Shown one piece after another: positions 56,957 to 64,000 of a DNA stretch of 64,000 bases (position 1 is its first letter; every line of letters starts with the position of its first letter). A model generated the notes under the pieces. That model did no database searches. It was not told the DNA's origin and was given only the letters and a program-made list of their open reading frames with translations. Origin of the DNA: Acinetobacter sp. LoGeW2-3 (GTDB taxonomy: Bacteria; Pseudomonadota; Gammaproteobacteria; Pseudomonadales; Moraxellaceae); the NCBI RefSeq assembly GCF_002688565.1, contig NZ_CP024011.1, positions 682,001-746,000 of the forward strand, given 5' to 3'. Both the position numbers and the translations under genes were made by a program.

Positions 56957-58320
56957 TTCATAAGCTCCTTCTCGTATTCGTCAGCCGCAGCTTCAACGTC
57001 TTCCCATTTTTCATGAATCAATAAATCTGCCCAACGGCGGTACATACCACGTGCTGCAGTTTCAGAGAAAATATAGTTAGTGATACCCGGGATACCATCT
57101 TCACGTACTTTCTCGTTGCCTTTACCCATTTCCATAATGAGTTTGTTTTGACGTGCTTTGTAACCACGTAAAACTTTTTGGATTTCGATCCAGTTTTCAG
57201 AGTCATCTTGCTCTAGGAAACCAGCAGGACCGAAGGCACGAGTTGCAGAACGTTCAAATGCTGCTTGTACATCTTCTGGCGCGTCCGCATCACAGATACA
57301 GAATGCCCAAACTTCAGTTTTGTTTGGACCACGTGGGTGCCATACGCGAAGTGTTGCAGTACCGTTCAACCAAGACAATGTTGGGAACATGGTGTTGTGA
57401 CCTGCAAGACGCAGCGCACGAGTTTCACCTAGACGTTCTTTCACTTCTTCGTAAGTTTCGCGGAAGTAGTTTGCAACTTCACCGTCAACCCATACGTTTG
57501 CATCTGGTTTCTCTGTGAAGAAGAAGCCTGAACCGTGACCACGTGAACCGTATTGGATCGCGTCTTTGGCAGTTTCCCAAACTGGACGAGCAGTTTGCGC
57601 AGCACCTAATTTCTTAGATGATTCGTCGTCTGGTTTTGCACCCAGCACCTGAATTGCAGATGCGTGAGAGAACAATGCGTGGTATTGGTCAGATGCGAAC
57701 TGTTCAGCAGCAAATTTCCAGTTACACTCGATTTCCCATTTGTGTACACCACCAACGATCACAGTACCGCCTTCACGACGATCTACAACACCGTCCAGGT
57801 ACCAAGCGATATCGCCCATGTATTCTTCTAGATCTGGAGTTGTTTCATCCCAGCAACCGAAGATCAGGCCTTTGTATGATTTAACACGGTTAACTTCTAC
57901 CAGACCCCATTGCTCTTTACATGCACCATGTGGGTAAGCACGATCTTCAAGCGGGATGTCTTTTAGAGAACCGTCAATACCGTATGACCAGCCGTGGTAT
58001 GGGCAAGTGAACGCACGTGTGTTACCACAATCTGCGAAGCTTACGCGCATAGAACGGTGACGGCATTGGTTTAAGAATGCTTTGATTGAGCCATCTTTTT
58101 GGCGCGCCACGATGATTGGATCTTCACCCATGTAGGTATTGAAGAAATCGCCAGCCTTAGGAATTTGGCTTTCATGGCAAAGGAATAACCATGTACGACC
58201 GAAGACACGTTCAAGTTCTAATTCGTAAATGTCAGGATCTGTATAGATAGATGGCGTGATACGTCCATTTTGTGCATCGACTAAAGCGTCGATTTCGCGC
58301 ACATCAATTTTTCCACTCAT
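56953..58320 (-). CDS. hcaE: Phenylpropionate/cinnamate dioxygenase large (alpha) subunit
   Basis: 455 aa, like E. coli HcaE (453). Adds O2 across the ring of 3-phenylpropionate or cinnamate to form the cis-dihydrodiol. Rieske centre: CRHRSMRV and CPYHGWSY. Mononuclear iron ligands in [10 protein letters not shown] (two His) plus a later Asp. The sequence matches E. coli HcaE in long blocks such as [18 protein letters not shown] and [14 protein letters not shown], which is why HcaE is preferred to BphA or BenA. First gene of the operon and divergent from hcaR. Confidence 0.95.
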   Translation of the reverse strand: MSGKIDVREIDALVDAQNGRITPSIYTDPDIYELELERVFGRTWLFLCHESQIPKAGDFFNTYMGEDPIIVARQKDGSIKAFLNQCRHRSMRVSFADCGNTRAFTCPYHGWSYGIDGSLKDIPLEDRAYPHGACKEQWGLVEVNRVKSYKGLIFGCWDETTPDLEEYMGDIAWYLDGVVDRREGGTVIVGGVHKWEIECNWKFAAEQFASDQYHALFSHASAIQVLGAKPDDESSKKLGAAQTARPVWETAKDAIQYGSRGHGSGFFFTEKPDANVWVDGEVANYFRETYEEVKERLGETRALRLAGHNTMFPTLSWLNGTATLRVWHPRGPNKTEVWAFCICDADAPEDVQAAFERSATRAFGPAGFLEQDDSENWIEIQKVLRGYKARQNKLIMEMGKGNEKVREDGIPGITNYIFSETAARGMYRRWADLLIHEKWEDVEAAADEYEKELMK

Positions 58321-58526
58321 GAAAAGCTCTCCTGTGACCAGTTATGGCACAAAGTAATAGACTCAACTTTTCAACGATGATGGATTTTTGAGTGGATTTG
58401 CGGAAATATTTTTTTTGTTTTGATTAATAGATTTCACCAATTAGTAACTTGGCGATATTATCTATTAAAACACTTTTTTTACGACACATTCATTTACTTT
58501 GTGAATGGTAAAATAAGCTTCACCAT

Positions 58527-58545
58527 ATAGTTGCTTATGCACTAT
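58527..58545. promoter_or_regulatory. Candidate HcaR operator
   Basis: ATAGTTGCTTATGCACTAT, a dyad with ATAGT/ACTAT arms and GC...GC inside, of LysR T-N11-A form. It lies 55 bp before hcaR and about 207 bp from hcaE. Binding is inferred from symmetry and position. Confidence 0.45.
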
Positions 58546-58599
58546 ACTGCTTGAAAATTATAGTAATACATTTTTTGGATTACTCGGCGGGCTAGTTTT

Positions 58600-59508
58600 A
58601 TGGAATTACGACATCTTCGTTACTTTATTACCGTTGCTGAAGAACTGAACTTCAGTAAGGCGGCACTCAAACTTTATACGGCACAGCCTTCCTTGAGTCA
58701 GCAAATCAAAGACCTAGAAGAAGACGTGGGTGTAAAGCTCTTAAACCGTACTAAGCGTAAAGTCGAACTCACTGAAGAAGGTGCGGTATTTCTTGAACAG
58801 GCTCGTTTGACGCTGGCTCAGGCAGATAAAGCCATTGCCATGGCACGTCAGGTTTCACAGGCCAAGCAGCAGATGTTACGCATTGGTTTCGTCCCTGTAG
58901 CGGAGATGAAAATCTTCCCGTATGTGCTGCCAAATCTGCGCGTTCAGAATCCAGACCTGAAAATTGAACTGCTCAGCCTAAACAACACTGAACAGATGAA
59001 ATTGCTGAAAAAAGGTGAGCTAGATCTTACTTTTACCCGTCATAACTTCAATAGTGACGAGATTGAAAGCCAATTTGTGATTCGTGAACCATTGATCTTC
59101 ATTCTTCCAAAAGATCATCCACTTGCGAAATATGACCGTATTCCGGTGAAAGCACTGAACGGTATCGACTTTATTATTCCATCTGCAGAACAGTCACTAA
59201 CCCTGCATAATGCGATCATCGACTTTGCTAAAGCCAATGGCATCGAGTTCAATATTGTGCAAAAAGCAGACAATATTTTGTTTAACATCAACTCGATTGG
59301 TATTGGTTTAGGTTGTACTATTTTGCCTGGTTATATCGCGCCACTGACCATGAACAATACCGTGATTCGACCTTTGGATGTCGAACTGCCGTATCTGGAT
59401 CTGTATGTTAGCTACCGCAAAGATGGCAACTCGGTTGCAGTGAAGAAATTCCTTGAATTACTGACACGTGTGTTCTATCTCGATATTAACCGTAATGAAC
59501 AGGCCTAA
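58600..59508 (+). CDS. hcaR: LysR-family activator HcaR
   Basis: 302 aa. Winged HTH at residues 1-60 (LRYFITVAEELNFSKAALKLYTAQPSLSQQI), the LysR hallmark. The C-terminal ligand-binding domain covers about 90-300 (MLRIGFVPVAEMKIFPYVLP). It diverges from hcaE, matching E. coli hcaR-hcaE, where HcaR activates the operon with phenylpropionate or cinnamate. A LysR-type dyad lies in the shared 279-bp region. Confidence 0.88.
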   Translation: MELRHLRYFITVAEELNFSKAALKLYTAQPSLSQQIKDLEEDVGVKLLNRTKRKVELTEEGAVFLEQARLTLAQADKAIAMARQVSQAKQQMLRIGFVPVAEMKIFPYVLPNLRVQNPDLKIELLSLNNTEQMKLLKKGELDLTFTRHNFNSDEIESQFVIREPLIFILPKDHPLAKYDRIPVKALNGIDFIIPSAEQSLTLHNAIIDFAKANGIEFNIVQKADNILFNINSIGIGLGCTILPGYIAPLTMNNTVIRPLDVELPYLDLYVSYRKDGNSVAVKKFLELLTRVFYLDINRNEQA

Positions 59509-59525
59509 TCCTTTAGGCTAATCTC

Positions 59526-59562
59526 AACGCGCTTACTGATGATTTCAGGGGGCGCGTTTTTT
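59526..59562 (+). terminator. Terminator after hcaR
   Basis: AACGCGC / GCGCGTT stem with a long loop and T6. From here to 59853 the sequence is AT-rich with no gene. Confidence 0.75.
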
Positions 59563-59853
59563 ATTTCCCCAATTCAAATGCACATTTTTTAAGCAGTCAA
59601 AATCAGCGGCATTTAACGCTTTAACCTATATTTCAGCTGGCTGCTGCATCAAGAAAATCTATTAAAATTTCAAAATTGATCATTTAGTGTTCGATAAGTC
59701 CCTTGCTTTTACAACTTAAGTCTAATGCAGTTTTAGGGGTGAGAAAAAAGGTTTTAGACGCCAAAGATATTGTGCAAATTATGTTTAAATCTAAATCAGC
59801 GATGAATGAGAATCACCATTATTGAATACACTTGAGTCAATCTTTTTTAGGTA

Positions 59854-59885
59854 TAAAAAAAGGATGGCTGAAGCCATCCTTTTTA
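59854..59885 (-). terminator. Terminator after mhpC
   Basis: AAGGATGGCT-GA-AGCCATCCTT stem, T-run on the minus strand. Confidence 0.85.
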
Positions 59886-59898
59886 ACTGTATTACGAC

Positions 59899-60759
59899 TT
59901 ATTTTACGCCGTGAACAGCCAGGTAGTTTTTGATTACAGTGTTGAACTCATCTGATTTTTCAACTTGAGACCAGTGACCACATTGGCTGAAGATGTGGGC
60001 ATCAGCATTTGGCACGATATTCAGGATGTCCCAAGTACGAGAAACCGGAATCACTACGTCTTGAGTACCGTGAATCAATAATACAGGCACAGTAATGTCT
60101 TTCATTTTTTCGAAATCCAATGGGAATTCGAAACGGTCACGGTCACGTGCGCCAACTACATCCATCAAACGGTTTGATGCATAGTCATTTGCAGCAGAAG
60201 CAAAACGTACTTTAACCAGTTCATCAGTGATCAGGTCTTTGTTCACCACGAACATAGAAAGTGTCTTTTTGATACCTTCTTCTGTAAGAACTGGGTTAGC
60301 GTGAGCTTTTAGTGCAGCAGTTTGTTTCGCACCACCAGTACCCATAGACACGATACCCAAAATACGCTCTGGATAGTCAAGTGCCATTTGGAACGCTAAC
60401 CAACCACCTAGAGAATTACCCACCAACCAGGTTTTTTCGATACCTAAAGCATCTAAAGTACGGATCGCGTGATCTACCCAAGCACGGATACCATAAGCAG
60501 TACCAGGTGCAACCACAGTTTGACCATAACCAATCGTATCAATCGCGATACAACGTGCTTGTTCGCCGATTGAAGGCAGGTTTAACCACCAGTTAGCAGC
60601 AGCAGATACACCCGTACCTGAACCGTGAAGGAATAGAATCGGTGTGCCTTCACCAATTTCGTGGTAGTGAGTCAACTCACCTTCTGCAGTTTCAATCCAT
60701 TTGTCTTCTAAGCCAAAGAATGGATCTGTTTTATAATCAGGGATTTGAACAGTGCGCAT
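59899..60759 (-). CDS. mhpC: 2-hydroxy-6-oxononadienedioate hydrolase (meta-cleavage product hydrolase)
   Basis: 286 aa alpha/beta hydrolase. Hydrolyses the MhpB ring-fission product to 2-oxopent-4-enoate plus succinate or fumarate. Oxyanion region LFLHGSGTGVSAAANWW. Nucleophile Ser in VGNSLGGW, Asp in HGTQDVVIPVS, His in SQCGHWSQVEK. The sequence matches MhpC/BphD type enzymes; MhpC follows from the context with mhpB. Separate transcription unit with its own terminator. Confidence 0.9.
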   Translation of the reverse strand: MRTVQIPDYKTDPFFGLEDKWIETAEGELTHYHEIGEGTPILFLHGSGTGVSAAANWWLNLPSIGEQARCIAIDTIGYGQTVVAPGTAYGIRAWVDHAIRTLDALGIEKTWLVGNSLGGWLAFQMALDYPERILGIVSMGTGGAKQTAALKAHANPVLTEEGIKKTLSMFVVNKDLITDELVKVRFASAANDYASNRLMDVVGARDRDRFEFPLDFEKMKDITVPVLLIHGTQDVVIPVSRTWDILNIVPNADAHIFSQCGHWSQVEKSDEFNTVIKNYLAVHGVK

Positions 60760-60994
60760 GTTGATTCCTCGTACAGTCTTTAGCTTGCGTGTCCATCTAT
60801 TCAGAGGTCGACGTCAAGTTGACTCTTTAAAAAATGACTTTTTACAGCTTTATATTAACCGCTTAGCACAGGTCAACTGATACAAAATTACGATTGCATA
60901 CTATAAAATATATATAATTTAAATTATTGTTTTATATAATTATTTTTAAAATAATTCCTTATAAAGATTCAGGTTTTACATTCCAAATTGAAAC

Positions 60995-61027
60995 AAAAAA
61001 AGAGCAGTGCTTTTGCACCGCTCTTTT
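60995..61027 (-). terminator. Terminator after the OprD-family porin gene
   Basis: AGAGCAGTGC-TTTT-GCACCGCTCT stem (one mismatch), T-run on the minus strand. The stretch 60780-60990 upstream of it is very AT-rich and empty. Confidence 0.8.
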
Positions 61028-61039
61028 GCATTATAAATC

Positions 61040-62362
61040 CTAGAATTTGTAAGTATAAGTTGTTGCAACACGATGTTCTTGCAGATCAGCAAAACCAGGT
61101 ACGTTACGATAATCTACATCGATAAACATGTACTGGAAGCCTAAACCTTTCAGCTTACCTTCAGGTACAACATAGTTCACAATCACATTGTTTTCGTCTT
61201 CTTTACCGCGCGTGCCATCATTATTTTTAATATTCCAGCCATCATAATGACGAACTGTTGCAGTTAGACCCGGTGCACCAACGTCTTTAAAATCATAGGT
61301 ATAGCCCAAGCTCCATGATTTTTCATCACGACGGATAAAGCTTGCTACTGACCAGTTGGCTAAATAAGGCTGTGGCACCCAGCCAGCCAAAGTTGGGAAG
61401 AATGGTGAATGATCTATTGCATCTTTACCAGCTCCAGTAATTTGACCATGATCTCCAAACATCTGTTGATAGCCAGCATCTAATGTGTGGTTACTATGCG
61501 TCCATGCACCTTTTAATGAAAGTGCCTGGCTGTCGATATCACCAAAAATGGCTTCACCAGATTCACGGTTATCGAAATAACGCGCATGAGTTGCAATCTT
61601 GTTTTTGTCATCCAACTTCTTATTGTATGTCACACCAAGATAGTTCTGACGATAGATATTGGTCACATCACCATAGAAGTAACTAAGACCAAGTTCAGGC
61701 GTTGCTTGGTAGTCAACACCTGCAACATACATCCCTTCATTCTTATGTCCTTTATTCACTTCTTTTGCAGACACTTTATTGAGAGGGTTTGGCCATAAGT
61801 AGAAATCATGTGCCTGATTTTCATAACGAGCATTGATACCATCTAAATAACCCAAAGTGATTTTGGTTTTATCGATATCCTTAGACTCTAACCAAACACC
61901 ATTATAGGTAGTGAGTAATTGACGTGATGGGTCAAAGTGTACCACTGGTGTTGCAGGCAGAATTTCACCTACACGAAGTTCGGTTTCAGAAACTTTCGCT
62001 TTTAAAGTAGCCCCTACTTTACCGAAGTCACGCGCCTGTTTACCATCTTCAAAAGGCAGAATGTAATCGTCAGCTTTACGGTCTCCACTTAGGCGTACTG
62101 CATGTTGAACCAGTACATCTACACCCACTTTCACTGGACCAACATCAGCATAACCAGACTTAGCATCCAAAGTCACACCTTGTGACCAGCTACCAAAATC
62201 TTTTGATGGTGTATTAGCAGTACCTTCAATTTGACGATCTAAATAAAAGTTTCTAAATTTTAATTGAACATTACTGTCGTCAATAAAATCAGCCTGAGCA
62301 GCTGTTATTCCTAAAGTCGCTGTTGCAGCAATGATTGCTATCCATAAATTATGACGACGCAT
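61040..62362 (-). CDS. OprD-family outer-membrane porin
   Basis: 440 aa with a signal peptide (LWIAIIAATATLGITAAQA) and OprD features: DFIDDSNVQLKFRNFYLDRQ just after the cleavage site and the C-terminal TYTYKF ending in Phe, the BAM recognition residue. OprD-family porins (Occ) take up aromatic acids and amino acids. Position between mhpC and mhpE suggests uptake of phenylpropionate or cinnamate; specificity is inferred. Single transcription unit with its own terminator. Confidence 0.9.
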   Translation of the reverse strand: MRRHNLWIAIIAATATLGITAAQADFIDDSNVQLKFRNFYLDRQIEGTANTPSKDFGSWSQGVTLDAKSGYADVGPVKVGVDVLVQHAVRLSGDRKADDYILPFEDGKQARDFGKVGATLKAKVSETELRVGEILPATPVVHFDPSRQLLTTYNGVWLESKDIDKTKITLGYLDGINARYENQAHDFYLWPNPLNKVSAKEVNKGHKNEGMYVAGVDYQATPELGLSYFYGDVTNIYRQNYLGVTYNKKLDDKNKIATHARYFDNRESGEAIFGDIDSQALSLKGAWTHSNHTLDAGYQQMFGDHGQITGAGKDAIDHSPFFPTLAGWVPQPYLANWSVASFIRRDEKSWSLGYTYDFKDVGAPGLTATVRHYDGWNIKNNDGTRGKEDENNVIVNYVVPEGKLKGLGFQYMFIDVDYRNVPGFADLQEHRVATTYTYKF

Positions 62363-62807
62363 TTTCTTTGTCCTTAACCAACATAAGAAGTAATGGCAGC
62401 ATCATGCTTAACAACGTATTTATTTAAAATCCGACCACAGTATTAACTTTTCGATCTCAATTATTTTTCTGGGTTCATTTGAATATATTTGTCATTTTTT
62501 TAATATTTTTAAAATCTTAGAGTATTTTTAAGTTTTTACTAATCAATGAAAATAACTCTTTGTTCTATATTTTAAATTCAATATTGAAAAGCATATTTAA
62601 CCTGTAAATTCTATTTTTTAATCGTTTTCATGTTTAAGACTTTTTATAATACCTCAAAACTATAAGTTGTATTTATAAGAAATATGAAGGTTATTTAATT
62701 CAGTAGATTTATTTTGAAGTTCAACTATTTATTCATAACAGCGTATATGATTTATTTCTCAATTTATTTTCTATTTTGTTGCTGAAATATTTTTAAATTT
62801 TAAAAAT
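62363..62807. other. Long AT-rich non-coding stretch before the porin gene
   Basis: About 445 bp of very AT-rich DNA with no credible ORF. It must hold the porin promoter; I see no clear palindromic operator. The mhpE terminator begins at its right end. Confidence 0.6.
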
Positions 62808-62836
62808 AAAAAAAGCACCCTTTCGGGTGCTTTTTA
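62808..62836 (-). terminator. Terminator after mhpE
   Basis: AAAGCACCC-TTTC-GGGTGCTTT stem and T-run on the minus strand. Confidence 0.85.
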
Positions 62837-62869
62837 AAATGGCAATCTTAAAAGATTAAATCATTCAAA

Positions 62870-63889
62870 TTAAGCTTGAAGCTCTTTCGCTTTCGACATA
62901 GTCAATGCCAAGTCTTCAATCATGTCTTCCTGACCACCAACTGTGCCACGACGACCAAGTTCCATCAGGATTTCACGAGCAGACACGCCATATTTCGCTT
63001 CAGCACGTTTAGCGAATAACAGGAATGAAGAGTAAACACCTGCATAACCTAGAGTTGCAGCATCACGGTCTGCACGAATCTGATGTGTCATCATTGGAAT
63101 GATCAGATCTTCCGCAACGTCTTGTACTTTAAACAGGTCAACGCCAGTTTCCATTTGCATACGGTTGGCAACCGCAACAAACAGCTCAAGTGGCGTATTA
63201 CCTGCACCAGCACCCAGACCCGCAGAGGCTAAGTCGACACGTGTTGCACCTGCTTGTACAGCAGAAACAGAGTTGGCAACACCCATACCTAAGTTATGGT
63301 GACCATGGAAACCGATTTCGATGTCTGAACCTAAGTTAGAACGTAAGATACCTACACGGTCAGTCACGTCTTGCGGAAGCATATAACCAGCTGAGTCTGT
63401 TACATAGATACAGTTTGCACCGTATGACACCATTTTTTGCGCTTCTTCAAGAAGTTTTTCTGGAGAAGCCATGTGCGCCATCATTAAGAAGCCCACAGTG
63501 TCCATACCCAGTTTACGTGCAGCAGTAATGTGCTGTTCAGAAACGTCCGCTTCAGTAGAGTGAGTTGCAACACGAATAGTTGCCACACCTACATCATGCG
63601 CCATTTTCAGGTGATCAACTGTACCGATACCAGGAAGCAAAAGTGCAGACACTTTCGCTTGTTTCAGTTTAGGAATAACTGCTGTTAGGTATTCTTCGTC
63701 AGTTGCTGCCGCAAAACCGTAGTTTACAGAGTTACCGCCAAGGCCGTCACCATGTGTTACTTCGATTAAAGGTACACCTGCATCATCCAGCGCAGTGGCA
63801 ATCGCAACCATTTGTTCAGGTGTAGTTTGATGGCGCATTGGATGCATACCATCACGTAAAGTCATATCATTAATAATAATCTTAGACAT
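62870..63889 (-). CDS. mhpE: 4-hydroxy-2-oxovalerate aldolase
   Basis: 339 aa. Splits 4-hydroxy-2-oxovalerate to pyruvate and acetaldehyde, which is channelled to MhpF. Metal-binding and catalytic residues: [12 protein letters not shown] near the start (Arg/Asp), and [13 protein letters not shown] with the two His metal ligands. HMG-CoA-lyase-like aldolase fold, C-terminal communication domain (about 270-339). It follows mhpF on the minus strand, the normal MhpF-MhpE pair. Confidence 0.95.
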   Translation of the reverse strand: MSKIIINDMTLRDGMHPMRHQTTPEQMVAIATALDDAGVPLIEVTHGDGLGGNSVNYGFAAATDEEYLTAVIPKLKQAKVSALLLPGIGTVDHLKMAHDVGVATIRVATHSTEADVSEQHITAARKLGMDTVGFLMMAHMASPEKLLEEAQKMVSYGANCIYVTDSAGYMLPQDVTDRVGILRSNLGSDIEIGFHGHHNLGMGVANSVSAVQAGATRVDLASAGLGAGAGNTPLELFVAVANRMQMETGVDLFKVQDVAEDLIIPMMTHQIRADRDAATLGYAGVYSSFLLFAKRAEAKYGVSAREILMELGRRGTVGGQEDMIEDLALTMSKAKELQA

Positions 63890-63900
63890 GAAGGTGCTCC

Positions 63901-64000
63901 TTAAGCTTCAACTGCATTTAAAACACGTTCTGCGAACATTTCTGCGGTACGTGCAGCTGCTGCAGTCATAATGTCGAGGTTACCTGCATATTTAGGCAGG
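63901..64000 (-). CDS. mhpF: Acetaldehyde dehydrogenase (acylating), C-terminal fragment
   Basis: Partial, cut by the window's right edge; reads [20 protein letters not shown] and then [12 protein letters not shown] before the stop at 63901-63903. The [12 protein letters not shown] motif is the C-terminal hallmark of MhpF/DmpF/BphJ. Converts acetaldehyde to acetyl-CoA with NAD+ and CoA. The stop lies 11 bp before the mhpE start. Catalytic Cys is upstream, outside the window. Confidence 0.9.
   Translation of the reverse strand, partial: LPKYAGNLDIMTAAAARTAEMFAERVLNAVEA

Noticed and set aside
56953..58320. BphA/BenA-type dioxygenase instead of HcaE
   Set aside because: Length, block-by-block resemblance to E. 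coli HcaE and the divergent LysR with hcaFCB order favour HcaE.

Overview
The window reads as chromosomal DNA of an Acinetobacter species, probably one outside the A. baumannii group that degrades aromatic compounds. The basis is modest GC content, gene orders typical of Pseudomonadales/Moraxellaceae (asd-fimV-truA, leuCD-leuB, rppH-ptsP), OprD-type porins, and protein sequences that look like Acinetobacter versions of each family. The species call is inference. No phage, insertion sequence, CRISPR array, tRNA or rRNA gene was recognised.

Layout. 1-9.6 kb: end of msrA, a Fur-box-preceded tonB-exbB-exbD operon, purU, a TetR repressor diverging from an aldehyde dehydrogenase with a perfect operator palindrome between them, rpmB-rpmG, a YbaL/Kef-type antiporter, and small conserved genes. 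9.6-18.6 kb: a UvrD-family helicase, glycerate kinase, a zincin-like gene broken by one stop codon, topA with two uncharacterised upstream genes, and slyX. 18.6-24.8 kb: uup, an lpxL-type acyltransferase with a glycosyltransferase (lipooligosaccharide), a decayed GNAT pseudogene, and a membrane-anchored endonuclease/phosphatase-family protein. 24.8-32.3 kb: asd, a FimV equivalent encoded as two adjacent genes, an asparaginase, truA, an intergenic inverted-repeat element and an AraC regulator. 32.4-41.2 kb: infA, lipoproteins, leuC-leuD-leuB with a lipoprotein gene between leuD and leuB, a DUF2061 membrane protein, a LysR regulator and ovoA (ovothiol synthesis). 41.2-52.9 kb: DUF2789 protein, HAD phosphatase, rppH-ptsP, an AidB-like acyl-CoA dehydrogenase, katG, a CDF metal transporter, a GNAT and an EamA transporter.

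The most distinctive block is 52.9-64.0 kb, a 3-phenylpropionate/cinnamate catabolic region. A minus-strand operon hcaE-hcaF-hcaC-hcaB-mhpB-hcaD combines the Hca ring dioxygenase, the dihydrodiol dehydrogenase and the MhpB extradiol ring-cleavage enzyme. hcaR diverges from it. Further minus-strand genes supply the MhpC hydrolase, an OprD-family porin, the MhpE aldolase and the end of the MhpF acetaldehyde dehydrogenase, so the route runs from aromatic acid to pyruvate and acetyl-CoA. MhpD (hydratase), MhpA and a dedicated inner-membrane transporter are not in the window; the mhp part continues past the right edge.

The second-look items are the split fimV with its 9-bp in-frame tandem repeat, the mixed hca/mhp operon and its candidate HcaR site, two pseudogenes, two families of structured intergenic repeats, the TetR/aldehyde-dehydrogenase operator, an orphan ovoA, an uncharacterised protein upstream of topA, and a small ORF that runs through a terminator into the antisense of ptsP. 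I did not find a clearly new multi-gene system such as a defence island.
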